DNA of 12,274 nt from Pedobacter sp. UBA1654 (GTDB lineage: Bacteria; Bacteroidota; Bacteroidia; Sphingobacteriales; Sphingobacteriaceae). The notes beneath the pieces are model-generated. The model was not told the origin of the DNA. It worked only from the letters and a program-made list of their open reading frames with translations, and made no database searches. The stretch's first letter is position 1; each line of letters begins with the position of its first letter. Both the position numbers and the translations under genes were made by a program. The stretch is from the NCBI GenBank assembly GCA_002320935.1, contig DCLG01000050.1, positions 63,959 through 76,232 on the forward strand. Direction: 5' to 3'. Positions 1-7,317 of this stretch are shown piece after piece.

Positions 1-2150
1 AAATGTATAAGAGCTCTGCGCCGCAGCAGAATCATAATTTAAATCTGTCCGGAGGGGGCAACAATATGAACTACTATGCCTCCTATTCCTTCCTTAAAGA
101 AGGCGGTTTGATTACGGGCGACGCATTCAATGCAAACCGTCATAACGCCAGGTTGCGCGTGAGTTCAACATTGTTTGACAGATTGCAATTAGATGCGAAT
201 CTGGGCTATGTTGATCGCTTGGTGACAGGTTCAAGTGCTGGCATTGCTGCAGGTAGCGGCGTGCTCTATACCTCGCATGTGATTTCGCCGCTGGTACCTG
301 TTCGCTTCACTACAGGTGGATGGGGTTATCTGGGCGGGTCTGCTAACCCGGTGGCCATTGCAACTGACGGTGGTACCAACGATTTCAGCTCACAAGAGCT
401 TACCGGTAACCTGCAGGCCACATTAAACATCACGCCAGACTTGCGCGTAAAAGGTCAGTATGGATTGGTAAAGTCAAATTCTTTAAGACAAATCTTCAAT
501 AAGACAATTAACTACTATAGTCCGATAGATAATTCGCTTATCTACATGACCAATAATCCCAACAAGATCGACAACAGGGATTACACATCGACCTACCAGA
601 CTTTCATCGCGACTGCGGAGTATGAAAAAACATTCGCAGAAAAGCACTACATCAAAGCATTGGCAGGTGCTTCATCGGAAGAGAATAGCAACACGTACCT
701 GCTTGCAAGCAGAACCAATGTGCCTACGCAGGATGTTGGAAGTATAAACCTGGGAACACTGAATCAACTGAATGACAGCGAAGCTTCACAGAATGCGCTG
801 CAATCTCTATTTGGTCGCTTGAACTACAGCTTTAAGGAAAAATACCTTTTGGAAGGTAACTTCAGGTACGACGGATCATCGAGATTCGCACCAGATCTTA
901 GATGGAATACTTTCCTTTCCGGATCTGCCGGATGGGTTTTTTCCAAGGAGCAATTCTTTGAGCCTTTGCAGAACATCATCAGCTTTGGTAAAATCAGAGC
1001 ATCCTATGGAACACAAGGTAATGATAAGGTTGGCTCAGATTTTGCCTATATCGCTTCGATAAATTCAGTTGGAACGATGCCAATCGGTAATGTCATCACG
1101 CTTGGATACAGACAAACGGGAATTCCAAATCAGTGGTTAACCTGGGAATCCGTAGTAAAGCAGGATATTGGTATCGACCTGACCATGCTGAACAACCGTT
1201 TAAGTCTTACGGCAGACTATTATAAGAATACCACCAACAACATCCTGTTGGAAGTACCATTGCCAGATGTGCTTGGAACCGGATATCCGCCACAGAATGC
1301 CGGTAAGGTAGAAAACAAAGGTTGGGAGCTACAAGTTGGATGGCAGGATAACATCAGAGCGTTTACCTACGGCTTCAACTTCAACCTCTCTGATGTGCGA
1401 AATAAAGTATTGAGCCTTGGTGATGCACCAGCAACAGTGGGCGACCGCGTAAGAACCGTTGGCCATCCTATTGATGCTTTCTACGGCTTTGTTGCCGATC
1501 GCATCAGTCAGGTGTCTGATTATACGCTTGATCCGGTTACGAACAACTACACCCCTAACTTTCCGTATGATGCAAGTTATCCAATGCAGCCTGGGGATAT
1601 CAAGTTCCGTGACCTGAACGGTGATGGAAGAATAACCCCTGCAGATGACCGCCAGGTAATTGGAAGTCACATTCCACGTTATACCTACGGTCTGAGAGGA
1701 AACTTTGGGTACAAAGGAGTAGACCTAAGTTTCTTTTTCCAGGGGGTAGGACAGGCTGACGGGCTAATTACAGGAGGTGCAAGACATGCACTGATCAATG
1801 ACAGCTCAAATCCGCAAGCCATACACCTTAACCGCTGGACGCCAACAAACACCAATGCGAGCTATCCAAGATTAGCCTACGGCTACAGCTACAACCAACG
1901 TCTATCGACATACTGGTTAGAGGACGCTTCCTATTTACGATTGAAAAACGTCCAGGTAGGCTATACACTTCCTAAATCCCTTACAGAGAAACTGCGTATC
2001 GACAGGCTGAGGGTGTACGCCTCGGCTGACAACCTATTCACCAGCACCAATTATTTCTATGGTTACGACCCGGAAACACCTGTTTCATCCGGCGGATTTT
2101 ACCCACAGGTAAAAACATTCATTTTTGGTCTGAACATCAATTTTAAATAA
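1..2150 (+). CDS. SusC/RagA-family TonB-linked outer-membrane transporter, C-terminal part (5' end outside window)
   Basis: The reading frame is open at the left edge, so the ATG at position 3 is internal and not the true start. About 715 residues are visible, whereas SusC proteins usually have about 1000-1100. The signal peptide, carboxypeptidase-regulatory-like domain, TonB box and most of the plug are therefore missing from view. What is visible is the C-terminal beta-barrel: alternating aromatic/polar strands, the SusC-typical segment around residues 530-580 with DLNGDG (about residue 537) followed by a YTYGLRGNFGYKG strand, and a terminal strand ending FIFGLNINFK with the aromatic residue needed for barrel assembly. 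In the family, SusC forms the outer-membrane pore that imports oligosaccharides with energy from TonB, capped by SusD. The susD start lies 2 nt after the stop, so the two genes are surely co-transcribed. The substrate cannot be read from this part. The family assignment is very secure. Confidence 0.96.
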   Translation, partial: MYKSSAPQQNHNLNLSGGGNNMNYYASYSFLKEGGLITGDAFNANRHNARLRVSSTLFDRLQLDANLGYVDRLVTGSSAGIAAGSGVLYTSHVISPLVPVRFTTGGWGYLGGSANPVAIATDGGTNDFSSQELTGNLQATLNITPDLRVKGQYGLVKSNSLRQIFNKTINYYSPIDNSLIYMTNNPNKIDNRDYTSTYQTFIATAEYEKTFAEKHYIKALAGASSEENSNTYLLASRTNVPTQDVGSINLGTLNQLNDSEASQNALQSLFGRLNYSFKEKYLLEGNFRYDGSSRFAPDLRWNTFLSGSAGWVFSKEQFFEPLQNIISFGKIRASYGTQGNDKVGSDFAYIASINSVGTMPIGNVITLGYRQTGIPNQWLTWESVVKQDIGIDLTMLNNRLSLTADYYKNTTNNILLEVPLPDVLGTGYPPQNAGKVENKGWELQVGWQDNIRAFTYGFNFNLSDVRNKVLSLGDAPATVGDRVRTVGHPIDAFYGFVADRISQVSDYTLDPVTNNYTPNFPYDASYPMQPGDIKFRDLNGDGRITPADDRQVIGSHIPRYTYGLRGNFGYKGVDLSFFFQGVGQADGLITGGARHALINDSSNPQAIHLNRWTPTNTNASYPRLAYGYSYNQRLSTYWLEDASYLRLKNVQVGYTLPKSLTEKLRIDRLRVYASADNLFTSTNYFYGYDPETPVSSGGFYPQVKTFIFGLNINFK

Positions 2151-2152
2151 AC

Positions 2153-3808
2153 ATGAAGAAGCAATTTACATATATGATGCTTAGCCTGGCTCTGGTTGCC
2201 AGCTCATGCAAAAAAGACTTTTTAGATCGCCAGCCTTTAGACACCATTTCAGACGAAACTTTCTGGAATACAGAAGAACAGCTGATCCTGGCGGTAAACG
2301 GCTTATACGCCAACATCAAGAACAACAATACGGTCGCCTTGGACCAAATGGGAGATAACAGCATCAACTCCTCTACTGGTGATAGCTACAGAATATTCAG
2401 CAGCGGGAACTTCGGAGCTGATCTTTCCTCTGTAGATGCAGAATGGAGGAGCCAGTTTGCTGGAATCCGCCAGTGTAATGTTTTTCTGGAGAACTATAAT
2501 AAAGCAACTGGCGTTAGCCAGCAGAAAAGAGATCAGATGGCAGGGGAGGCTAAAACTATCCGTGCATACATGTACATGAACCTGGTATGTTACTTTGGCG
2601 ATCTTCCGATTGTTACGAAACCGCTGAATATTGATGAAGTCTATGAGCCAAGAAGCCCTCGAAAAGAAGTAATTGATTTTATCATTAAGGAACTTGATGA
2701 AGCTGCGGCAATGATGCAGGCAGCACCACAAACCGGTGCTGCGCTCGGGCGCTTAAGCAAAGCCGCTCCACTTGCATTCAAATCCAGAATAGCCATGTTC
2801 GACAGCAGATGGGCCGAGGCAGAAAAAGCAGCAAAAGAAGTCATGGATCTGGGTGTATACAGCTTGTACTCAACTGGAAATCCTGAAGTTGATTATAACA
2901 ACCTTTTTAATTACAAGGGAAAATTATCTGCAGGTGCGAACAAAGAGACTATCGTTGCCAGAATGAATCTTGCTGATATCAGCATGCACAACATTAGCAG
3001 GGAGTCACAGGTGCCGGATCAGGCATCGCGATACAACCCAACAAAGTCGCTTGTAGATGCTTACTTGTGTGTTGATGGCTTGCCGATCGACAAATCGCCG
3101 CTCTATAAGGAAGATAGCTACGCAGCCCTGTTTGAAAACCGCGACCCGCGCATGAAGCAGACAATCCTTGCACCAGGAGCAGCATGGGGTGGGCGTCGCG
3201 ACGGCAATCCCGCAAATACCAACCCTGCCATATTCACCGCACCCAAGTTTGTTTCCGATAAGTTGGGCTCCGTAACCATCACGGGTTATTACTTCACCAA
3301 ATATGTTGAGGTGAGTGCTGTATCACAAGTATCCAGAGATCACAATGATATCCATGTTATGCGTCTTGGCGAAGTGTTGCTTAACTATGCAGAAGCAAAA
3401 ATGGAGCAGGGTACCCTTACGCAAGCCGACCTTGATTTAACCATTAACAAACTTCGTGATCGTGTAGGCATGCGTCACATGATACTTACGGAACTTGCAG
3501 AGAATGGTCTGGATCTGCGCACTGAGATCAGAAGAGAGCGCCGTGTAGAGTTGGCAAGGGAAGGTCAGCGCTGGTATGATATCATCCGCTGGAAACAGGG
3601 TGCATTGCTTGGTGCCGATGTAAAAGGCATGAAGAAGTCGCTCGCCGTTGTGCCTGCCCATGTAAGTAATATCGCTGCAGATGCGGATGGTTACATCGTT
3701 GTAATGACGGGCCGCCAGTTTGATGAAAACAAGCACTATTTGTGGCCAGTGCCATTGAACCAGCTTCAACGAAACCCTAACTTAGGACAAAACCCAGGCT
3801 GGAACTAA
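2153..3808 (+). CDS. SusD/RagB-family nutrient-binding outer-membrane lipoprotein
   Basis: This is a full-length SusD partner (551 residues, a normal family length) of the preceding SusC. The N-terminus is a lipoprotein signal: hydrophobic MMLSLALVASS followed by Cys19, with KKDFLD directly after, the usual SusD start. The N-terminal half (about residues 20-220) carries the TPR-like helical scaffold (for example NGLYANIKNNN and AKTIRAYMYMNLVCYFGDLP). The C-terminal half carries the SusD_RagB signatures RLGEVLLNYAEA, the RRERRVELAREGQRWYDIIRW helix region, and the tail WPVPLNQLQRNPNLGQNPGW. The protein should sit on the cell surface as a lid over SusC and capture glycan. The ATG at 2153 is 2 nt after the susC stop, and it is the only start that gives the intact lipoprotein signal. 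The downstream EEP gene begins 12 nt later, which suggests one operon. The C-terminal coding end shares a 13-nt identity (3788-3800) with the susD relic at 5936-5948. Confidence 0.96.
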   Translation: MKKQFTYMMLSLALVASSCKKDFLDRQPLDTISDETFWNTEEQLILAVNGLYANIKNNNTVALDQMGDNSINSSTGDSYRIFSSGNFGADLSSVDAEWRSQFAGIRQCNVFLENYNKATGVSQQKRDQMAGEAKTIRAYMYMNLVCYFGDLPIVTKPLNIDEVYEPRSPRKEVIDFIIKELDEAAAMMQAAPQTGAALGRLSKAAPLAFKSRIAMFDSRWAEAEKAAKEVMDLGVYSLYSTGNPEVDYNNLFNYKGKLSAGANKETIVARMNLADISMHNISRESQVPDQASRYNPTKSLVDAYLCVDGLPIDKSPLYKEDSYAALFENRDPRMKQTILAPGAAWGGRRDGNPANTNPAIFTAPKFVSDKLGSVTITGYYFTKYVEVSAVSQVSRDHNDIHVMRLGEVLLNYAEAKMEQGTLTQADLDLTINKLRDRVGMRHMILTELAENGLDLRTEIRRERRVELAREGQRWYDIIRWKQGALLGADVKGMKKSLAVVPAHVSNIAADADGYIVVMTGRQFDENKHYLWPVPLNQLQRNPNLGQNPGWN

Positions 3809-3820
3809 AATCGTGTCATC

Positions 3821-4636
3821 ATGATGAAAATATTCAAACACATCGGATTACTGAGCAGCATGATGTTGCTGCTCAGTTGTTCAGAAAAACTGCGTCAGAC
3901 AGATACAGCTGATGTAAGCTCGCTAAAGGTGATGTCCTATAACATTCACCACGCAAATCCACCGTCAGTGCCTGGCAAGATCGATCTTGATGCGATCGCG
4001 AAGGTCATCAGCGATCAAAAGCCAGATCTGGTCGCCTTGCAGGAAGTGGATGTGAATACCGGACGATCAGGGAAAATCAACGAGGCAAGTCTGCTGGCCT
4101 CTAAGCTGGGCATGAAGGGTTTCTTTTTCGCTAAGGCCATTGATCATGATGGTGGTGATTATGGAGTGGCCATACTTTCCAGGTATCCGCTTACGGACAA
4201 TCAGATCCACAGGCTTCCTACCCAGCAAGACACAAAAGGAGAACCCCGGGTGCTGGCAACCGTACAGGTTAACCTGCCTGGCGGTAAAAAATTACGTTTT
4301 GGAAGCACACACCTCGACGCGCAAAAGAACGATACCAACAGGCTGCTCCAGGTGGTCGAGATCAACAGGATCGCAGCACAGGAAAAGCTGCCGTTTATCA
4401 TCGCTGGCGACCTTAATGCGACGCCAGAAAGCGCCGTTATCAAGTTGTTTGATGAACAGTTTACGCGTACCTGCAGCGATTGTGCATTTACCATTCCGGT
4501 AATCAATCCGACCAAAACGATCGACTTCATTGGCTACAGCAAGAACAGCAATCTGGAAGTTGTAAGTCATGAAGTCATTCCAGAGCGGTATGCATCAGAT
4601 CATTTGCCTATTGTGTCCATTTTTAAGCTGAAATAG
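3821..4636 (+). CDS. Endonuclease/exonuclease/phosphatase (EEP) superfamily lipoprotein
   Basis: A 271-residue metal-dependent phosphodiesterase/phosphatase-fold protein. The superfamily motifs appear in order: MSYNIHH (Asn41), LQEVD (Glu75), GVAILSR, STHLD (His164), AGDLNATP (Asp197, Asn199), IDFI (Asp235) and SDHLPI (Asp260-His261). All the usual catalytic and Mg2+-binding positions are present, so an active enzyme is expected. The N-terminus is a lipoprotein signal with LLLS-Cys20, which places it in the periplasm or at the outer membrane. A start at the second Met (3824) would give Cys19 and is equally plausible. The superfamily covers DNases, inositol-phosphate phosphatases, sphingomyelinases and related phosphodiesterases, and the substrate cannot be told from sequence. 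It lies 12 nt after susD, so co-expression with the SusC/SusD pair is likely. This could mean a phosphate-bearing ligand for the system, but that is inference. Confidence 0.93.
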   Translation: MMKIFKHIGLLSSMMLLLSCSEKLRQTDTADVSSLKVMSYNIHHANPPSVPGKIDLDAIAKVISDQKPDLVALQEVDVNTGRSGKINEASLLASKLGMKGFFFAKAIDHDGGDYGVAILSRYPLTDNQIHRLPTQQDTKGEPRVLATVQVNLPGGKKLRFGSTHLDAQKNDTNRLLQVVEINRIAAQEKLPFIIAGDLNATPESAVIKLFDEQFTRTCSDCAFTIPVINPTKTIDFIGYSKNSNLEVVSHEVIPERYASDHLPIVSIFKLK

Positions 4637-4692
4637 CCGATCCAGCCGATTCAAACAATCGTCTTCAATTATCGTTTACATAGCTAAAAGAA

Positions 4693-5466
4693 ATGATTAT
4701 GAAACTGAAAATTGCATTCGCAGCCTTAATGCTCTCCACCTGCAGCTATTATGCACAGGCACAGCAACCCACATTGCCTGTTCCAGAACGTGTAAATGTA
4801 AAAGGTGGCGAGCTGACCATTCAGCCGATAACCCATGCAACGCTTGTTCTAAACTATCAGAATAAGAATATCTACGTAGACCCTACTGGAGGAGCAGAGG
4901 CGTTCACCGGACTTGGAACACCACACGTAATCCTGATCACAGATATCCACGGGGATCATTTTGATAAGAAAACCATTGAGGCCATCAACAAAACAGACGC
5001 AACCTTAATCGTGCCACAAGCCGTAGCAGATTCACTTCCTGCAACCATAAACAAACAAAAACTTGTGATCCTGAAGAACGGGGCTAAAACCACGCAGGCT
5101 GGTGTTTCTATTTTAGCAGTGCCGATGTACAACCTTCCAAATGCGGAAAACGCGAAGTTCCACCCAAAAGGCAGGGGTAATGGCTACATTCTTGAGATCG
5201 GTGGCAAAAGAATTTACATATCCGGAGATACGGCAGATACACCAGAAATGCGAGCTTTAAAAAACATAGATATGGCTTTTGTTTGCATGAACCTGCCATA
5301 TACGATGGACGTTAATGCTGCAGCATCTGCAGTGCTGGCATTTAAGCCGAAAGTTGTTTACCCTTATCATTACCGCGGACAGGATGTTGAAGCATTTAAA
5401 AAGCAGGTAAATGATGGGGATAAGAATATTGAGGTGAAAGTGCTTCAGTGGTATCCAGGAAGCTAA
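4693..5466 (+). CDS. Secreted metallo-beta-lactamase-fold hydrolase (UlaG-like/L-ascorbate-lactonase-type)
   Basis: A 257-residue MBL-fold protein. It has a signal peptide (AFAALMLSTCSYYAQAQ, cleavage probably after residue 23), so it should be periplasmic. Metal-binding motifs are visible: ITDIHGDHFD gives the HxDH core (His86, Asp88, His89), a further His157 in KFHPKGRGNGY, Asp179 in YISGDT, and a late His226 in YPYHYRGQD. A strand-turn with THATLVLNY and IYVDP precedes them, as in the UlaG/YcjG-like branch. That branch includes lactonases and many uncharacterized hydrolases, and the real substrate is unknown. The start could also be the Met at 4699 (MKLKIAF), which still leaves a good signal. 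The gene is 56 nt after the EEP gene and probably in the same transcript. Its stop overlaps by a few bases the ancestral stop of the convergent regulator relic on the minus strand. Confidence 0.9.
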   Translation: MIMKLKIAFAALMLSTCSYYAQAQQPTLPVPERVNVKGGELTIQPITHATLVLNYQNKNIYVDPTGGAEAFTGLGTPHVILITDIHGDHFDKKTIEAINKTDATLIVPQAVADSLPATINKQKLVILKNGAKTTQAGVSILAVPMYNLPNAENAKFHPKGRGNGYILEIGGKRIYISGDTADTPEMRALKNIDMAFVCMNLPYTMDVNAAASAVLAFKPKVVYPYHYRGQDVEAFKKQVNDGDKNIEVKVLQWYPGS

Positions 5467-5875
5467 TCCGCTTTAAATTCTGAGAAGAAATCAAATAAAC
5501 TTACTTCTGCCGGTATCTGTAACTTCTTGCGAAGTCGGTACCGGCTTATCTACCCCGCGTGGTGAGATCTTCATCAACTCCGCAATCTCTTTAGTAGATA
5601 AACCCAACTTCAGATAAGCCGCCAGCTTCATATCATTAGAGGTCAAATTGCCGTACAGATTTTAACTCCTCCAGGAAGTTTGCATGTACTTTATTGAAGT
5701 AAATGGAGAATTGTTCCCAGCCCTCTGCTGATTTTTCCTCGGACGAGAGCAACCTGATGATCTTTCTTAAATTGTAAAGATTTTCATCCGAAGGAATATT
5801 GGTGTTCAGCTTGCTTAGATCGTGCTTTATCTTAGTAAGCAAATCTTCCTTTTGAACCAGATGCATGGAAGTAGA
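5463..5875 (-). pseudogene. Decayed C-terminus of a LuxR-type HTH transcriptional regulator
   Basis: The minus strand encodes, in three successive frames, the C-terminal end typical of the long Bacteroidota sensor/regulators that end in a LuxR-type HTH. Frame one (5875 down to about 5660) reads SMHLVQKEDLLTKI and then WEQFSIYFNKVHANFLEELK. Frame two (about 5659 to 5545) gives the HTH: LYGNLTSNDMKLAAYL, GLSTKEIAELMKIS and PRGVDK. Frame three (about 5544 to 5463) gives RYRLRKKL and a short tail ending FSEFKAD plus stop. Each switch is explained by the loss of 2 nt. The N-terminal sensor part is absent altogether. The longest unbroken piece, 5636-5881, would start at GTG and gives only 81 residues. 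Such regulators usually control a neighbouring susC/susD pair. It cannot bind DNA in this state. The homology is recognized by eye; the family assignment is strong, the exact parent less so. Confidence 0.85.
5509..5545. repeat. Quasi-palindromic hairpin inside the regulator relic
   Basis: The outer arms GCCGGTA (5509-5515) and TACCGGC (5539-5545) are exact complements. Inside them ACTTC (5522-5526) and GAAGT (5531-5535) pair around a TTGC loop, leaving small internal bulges. No T-run follows on either strand, so it is not an obvious intrinsic terminator. It encodes part of the RYRLRKKL region of the decayed HTH, and one of the two frameshifts maps onto its right arm. It may be incidental to coding, or it may have promoted the mutation. 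Confidence 0.5.
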
Positions 5876-5953
5876 GAACACTATAATCTATTACCAATTC
5901 CACAGATTGAAATGGAACGAAATGACAAACTCGTTCAAAACCCAGGCTACTAA
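5876..5953 (+). pseudogene. 3' remnant of a second susD gene
   Basis: Read on the plus strand in one frame, this stretch gives the classic SusD C-terminus: EHYN, then LLPIPQIEMERND, then KLVQNPGY and a TAA stop at 5951-5953. Compare the intact SusD of this window, which ends HYLWPVPLNQLQRNPNLGQNPGW. The relic keeps the conserved P-x-P, the RN and the QNPG, but it differs enough (LLPIPQIE; terminal Y) to come from another susD and not from a fresh local duplication. Upstream of about 5876 the frame runs into the antisense strand of the regulator relic and all similarity to SusD stops. The glycoside hydrolase gene starts 50 nt after the stop, which matches the normal place for a first enzyme gene after a susC/susD pair. 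Confidence 0.82.
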
Positions 5954-6003
5954 TACGCTCGCTGAGGGTAGCAGCAGCTGGCCTCATTTCCTAAACTAAA
6001 ATT

Positions 6004-7290
6004 ATGAAGCTAAAAAATTTATTGTTTACAGCAGTTGCATGCACCCTTCCTTTTATACTGAATGCACAACAACACCTTAAAGGTCCTGTAAAAGTAGAGG
6101 TAAAAAAGAATGGTAATGCCTATCAGTTGCTGCGAAATGGACAACCTTATTTCATTAAAGGGGCTGGCGGCACCAGTTACCTGAGTCGTATTGCCGCTTA
6201 TGGTGGAAACTCCATAAGAACATGGGGCACCAAAGATGCACAGCAAATCCTGGATTCAGCTCAAAAACATGGCCTCACGGTGCTGATGGGCTTAGGGGTT
6301 GTGCCAGAAAGACATGGATTCAACTATGATGACGCTGACGCGGTGAAAAAGCAGTTTGAACGTGTCAAGGCAGACGTTATCAAGTTTAAGAACCACCCTG
6401 CATTGCTGGCCTGGGGAATCGGTAATGAACTTAACTTGTCGTACAAGAATCCCAAAGTATGGGATGCAGTGAACGACATTGCTAAGATGATTCACCAGGA
6501 AGACCCGAATCATCCGGCAAGTACCGTATTGGCCGGCATCAATAAGCGGGAAATTGATTACATCAAGACCAATACACCTGCCATCGATATTCTTGCAATT
6601 AACACCTATGGCGGACTTGCAGCGCTACCTGAACAGGTAAAAGCAACAGGTTGGACGGGACCATACTTGGTAACCGAATGGGGCCCAACCGGTCATTGGG
6701 AAGGTCTGCAAACGACCTGGAACGCGCCGATAGAAGAAACGAGCAGTGAAAAGGCTGCTGTGTATAAAAGCAGGTATGCCTTTTCCGTAGAACGGGATAC
6801 ATTAAACTGCCTGGGTTCCTACGTATTTTTATGGGGTCAGAAGCAGGAAAGAACACCAACCTGGTACGGCGTATTCACAGAAAGTGGGGAAGAATCTGAG
6901 GTGGTGGATGTAATGCAGTACCTCTGGTCGGGCGCTTACCCTAAAAACAAGTCGCCACACATCTATGCTTTTCACCTAAACGGTAAAAAGGCGGTAAATA
7001 GCATCCAGTTAAAAGCAGCAACCAAATATCCGGTTTTTGTTGATGCTGCTGATCCGGACAGAGACCCATTAACTTACCATTATGAACTGCTGGCTGAGGC
7101 CACCAATGTTGGTGAAGGCGGAGATCATGAAGATCGTCCAAAAGCCATTCCTACAAACCTGGATAACCTTAAAACCAACACGGTACAAATTACCTCACCA
7201 AATGCCAAAGGCGCGTATCGCTTGTTCGTATACGTTAGAGACGGCAATAATAATGTCGCAACAGCAAACATTCCCTTTTACGTAAACTAA
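6004..7290 (+). CDS. Secreted clan GH-A glycoside hydrolase (GH2-like TIM barrel) with C-terminal Ig-like domain
   Basis: A 428-residue enzyme with a Sec signal peptide (cleavage probably after LNA, residue 21). After a short entry strand (QLLRNGQPYFIKGAGG) comes a TIM barrel with GGNSIRTWG, a stretch ending in HGLTVLMGLG, the acid/base motif AWGIGNEL (Glu142) and the nucleophile motif YLVTEWGPTG (Glu225). The two glutamates, 83 residues apart, mark a retaining clan GH-A hydrolase. Residues from about 330 to 428, with DAADPDRDPLTYHYEL and a final YRLFVYVRDGNNNVA strand, look like an Ig/cadherin-like beta-sandwich. Proteins like this are often labelled 'GH2 TIM-barrel' but lack the GH2 N-terminal sandwich domains. 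A GH158-like beta-1,3-glucanase is an alternative I cannot exclude. The GH16 gene starts 27 nt later, so both probably share a transcript and act on beta-glucan. No Bacteroidota-type promoter (TAnnTTTG) is visible just upstream. Confidence in a GH-A hydrolase is high, in its family moderate. Confidence 0.87.
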   Translation: MKLKNLLFTAVACTLPFILNAQQHLKGPVKVEVKKNGNAYQLLRNGQPYFIKGAGGTSYLSRIAAYGGNSIRTWGTKDAQQILDSAQKHGLTVLMGLGVVPERHGFNYDDADAVKKQFERVKADVIKFKNHPALLAWGIGNELNLSYKNPKVWDAVNDIAKMIHQEDPNHPASTVLAGINKREIDYIKTNTPAIDILAINTYGGLAALPEQVKATGWTGPYLVTEWGPTGHWEGLQTTWNAPIEETSSEKAAVYKSRYAFSVERDTLNCLGSYVFLWGQKQERTPTWYGVFTESGEESEVVDVMQYLWSGAYPKNKSPHIYAFHLNGKKAVNSIQLKAATKYPVFVDAADPDRDPLTYHYELLAEATNVGEGGDHEDRPKAIPTNLDNLKTNTVQITSPNAKGAYRLFVYVRDGNNNVATANIPFYVN

Positions 7291-7317
7291 AAAGAAGCCT
7301 TTAATAAATACAATATC

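Noticed and set aside
1329..1670. Long minus-strand open frame opposite susC
   Set aside because: No homology, no start context, and it lies wholly within the strongly coding susC sequence. It is a shadow frame.
5636..5881. An intact small 81-residue minus-strand gene
   Set aside because: It starts at GTG with no ribosome site, and its sequence is an internal piece of a larger regulator whose continuation lies in the next frame. It is a fragment, not a gene.
3788..5948. 13-nt direct repeat CAAAACCCAGGCT as recombination or attachment sites
   Set aside because: Both copies encode the conserved SusD ending QNPG, so shared coding constraint explains them; no mobile-element features accompany them.
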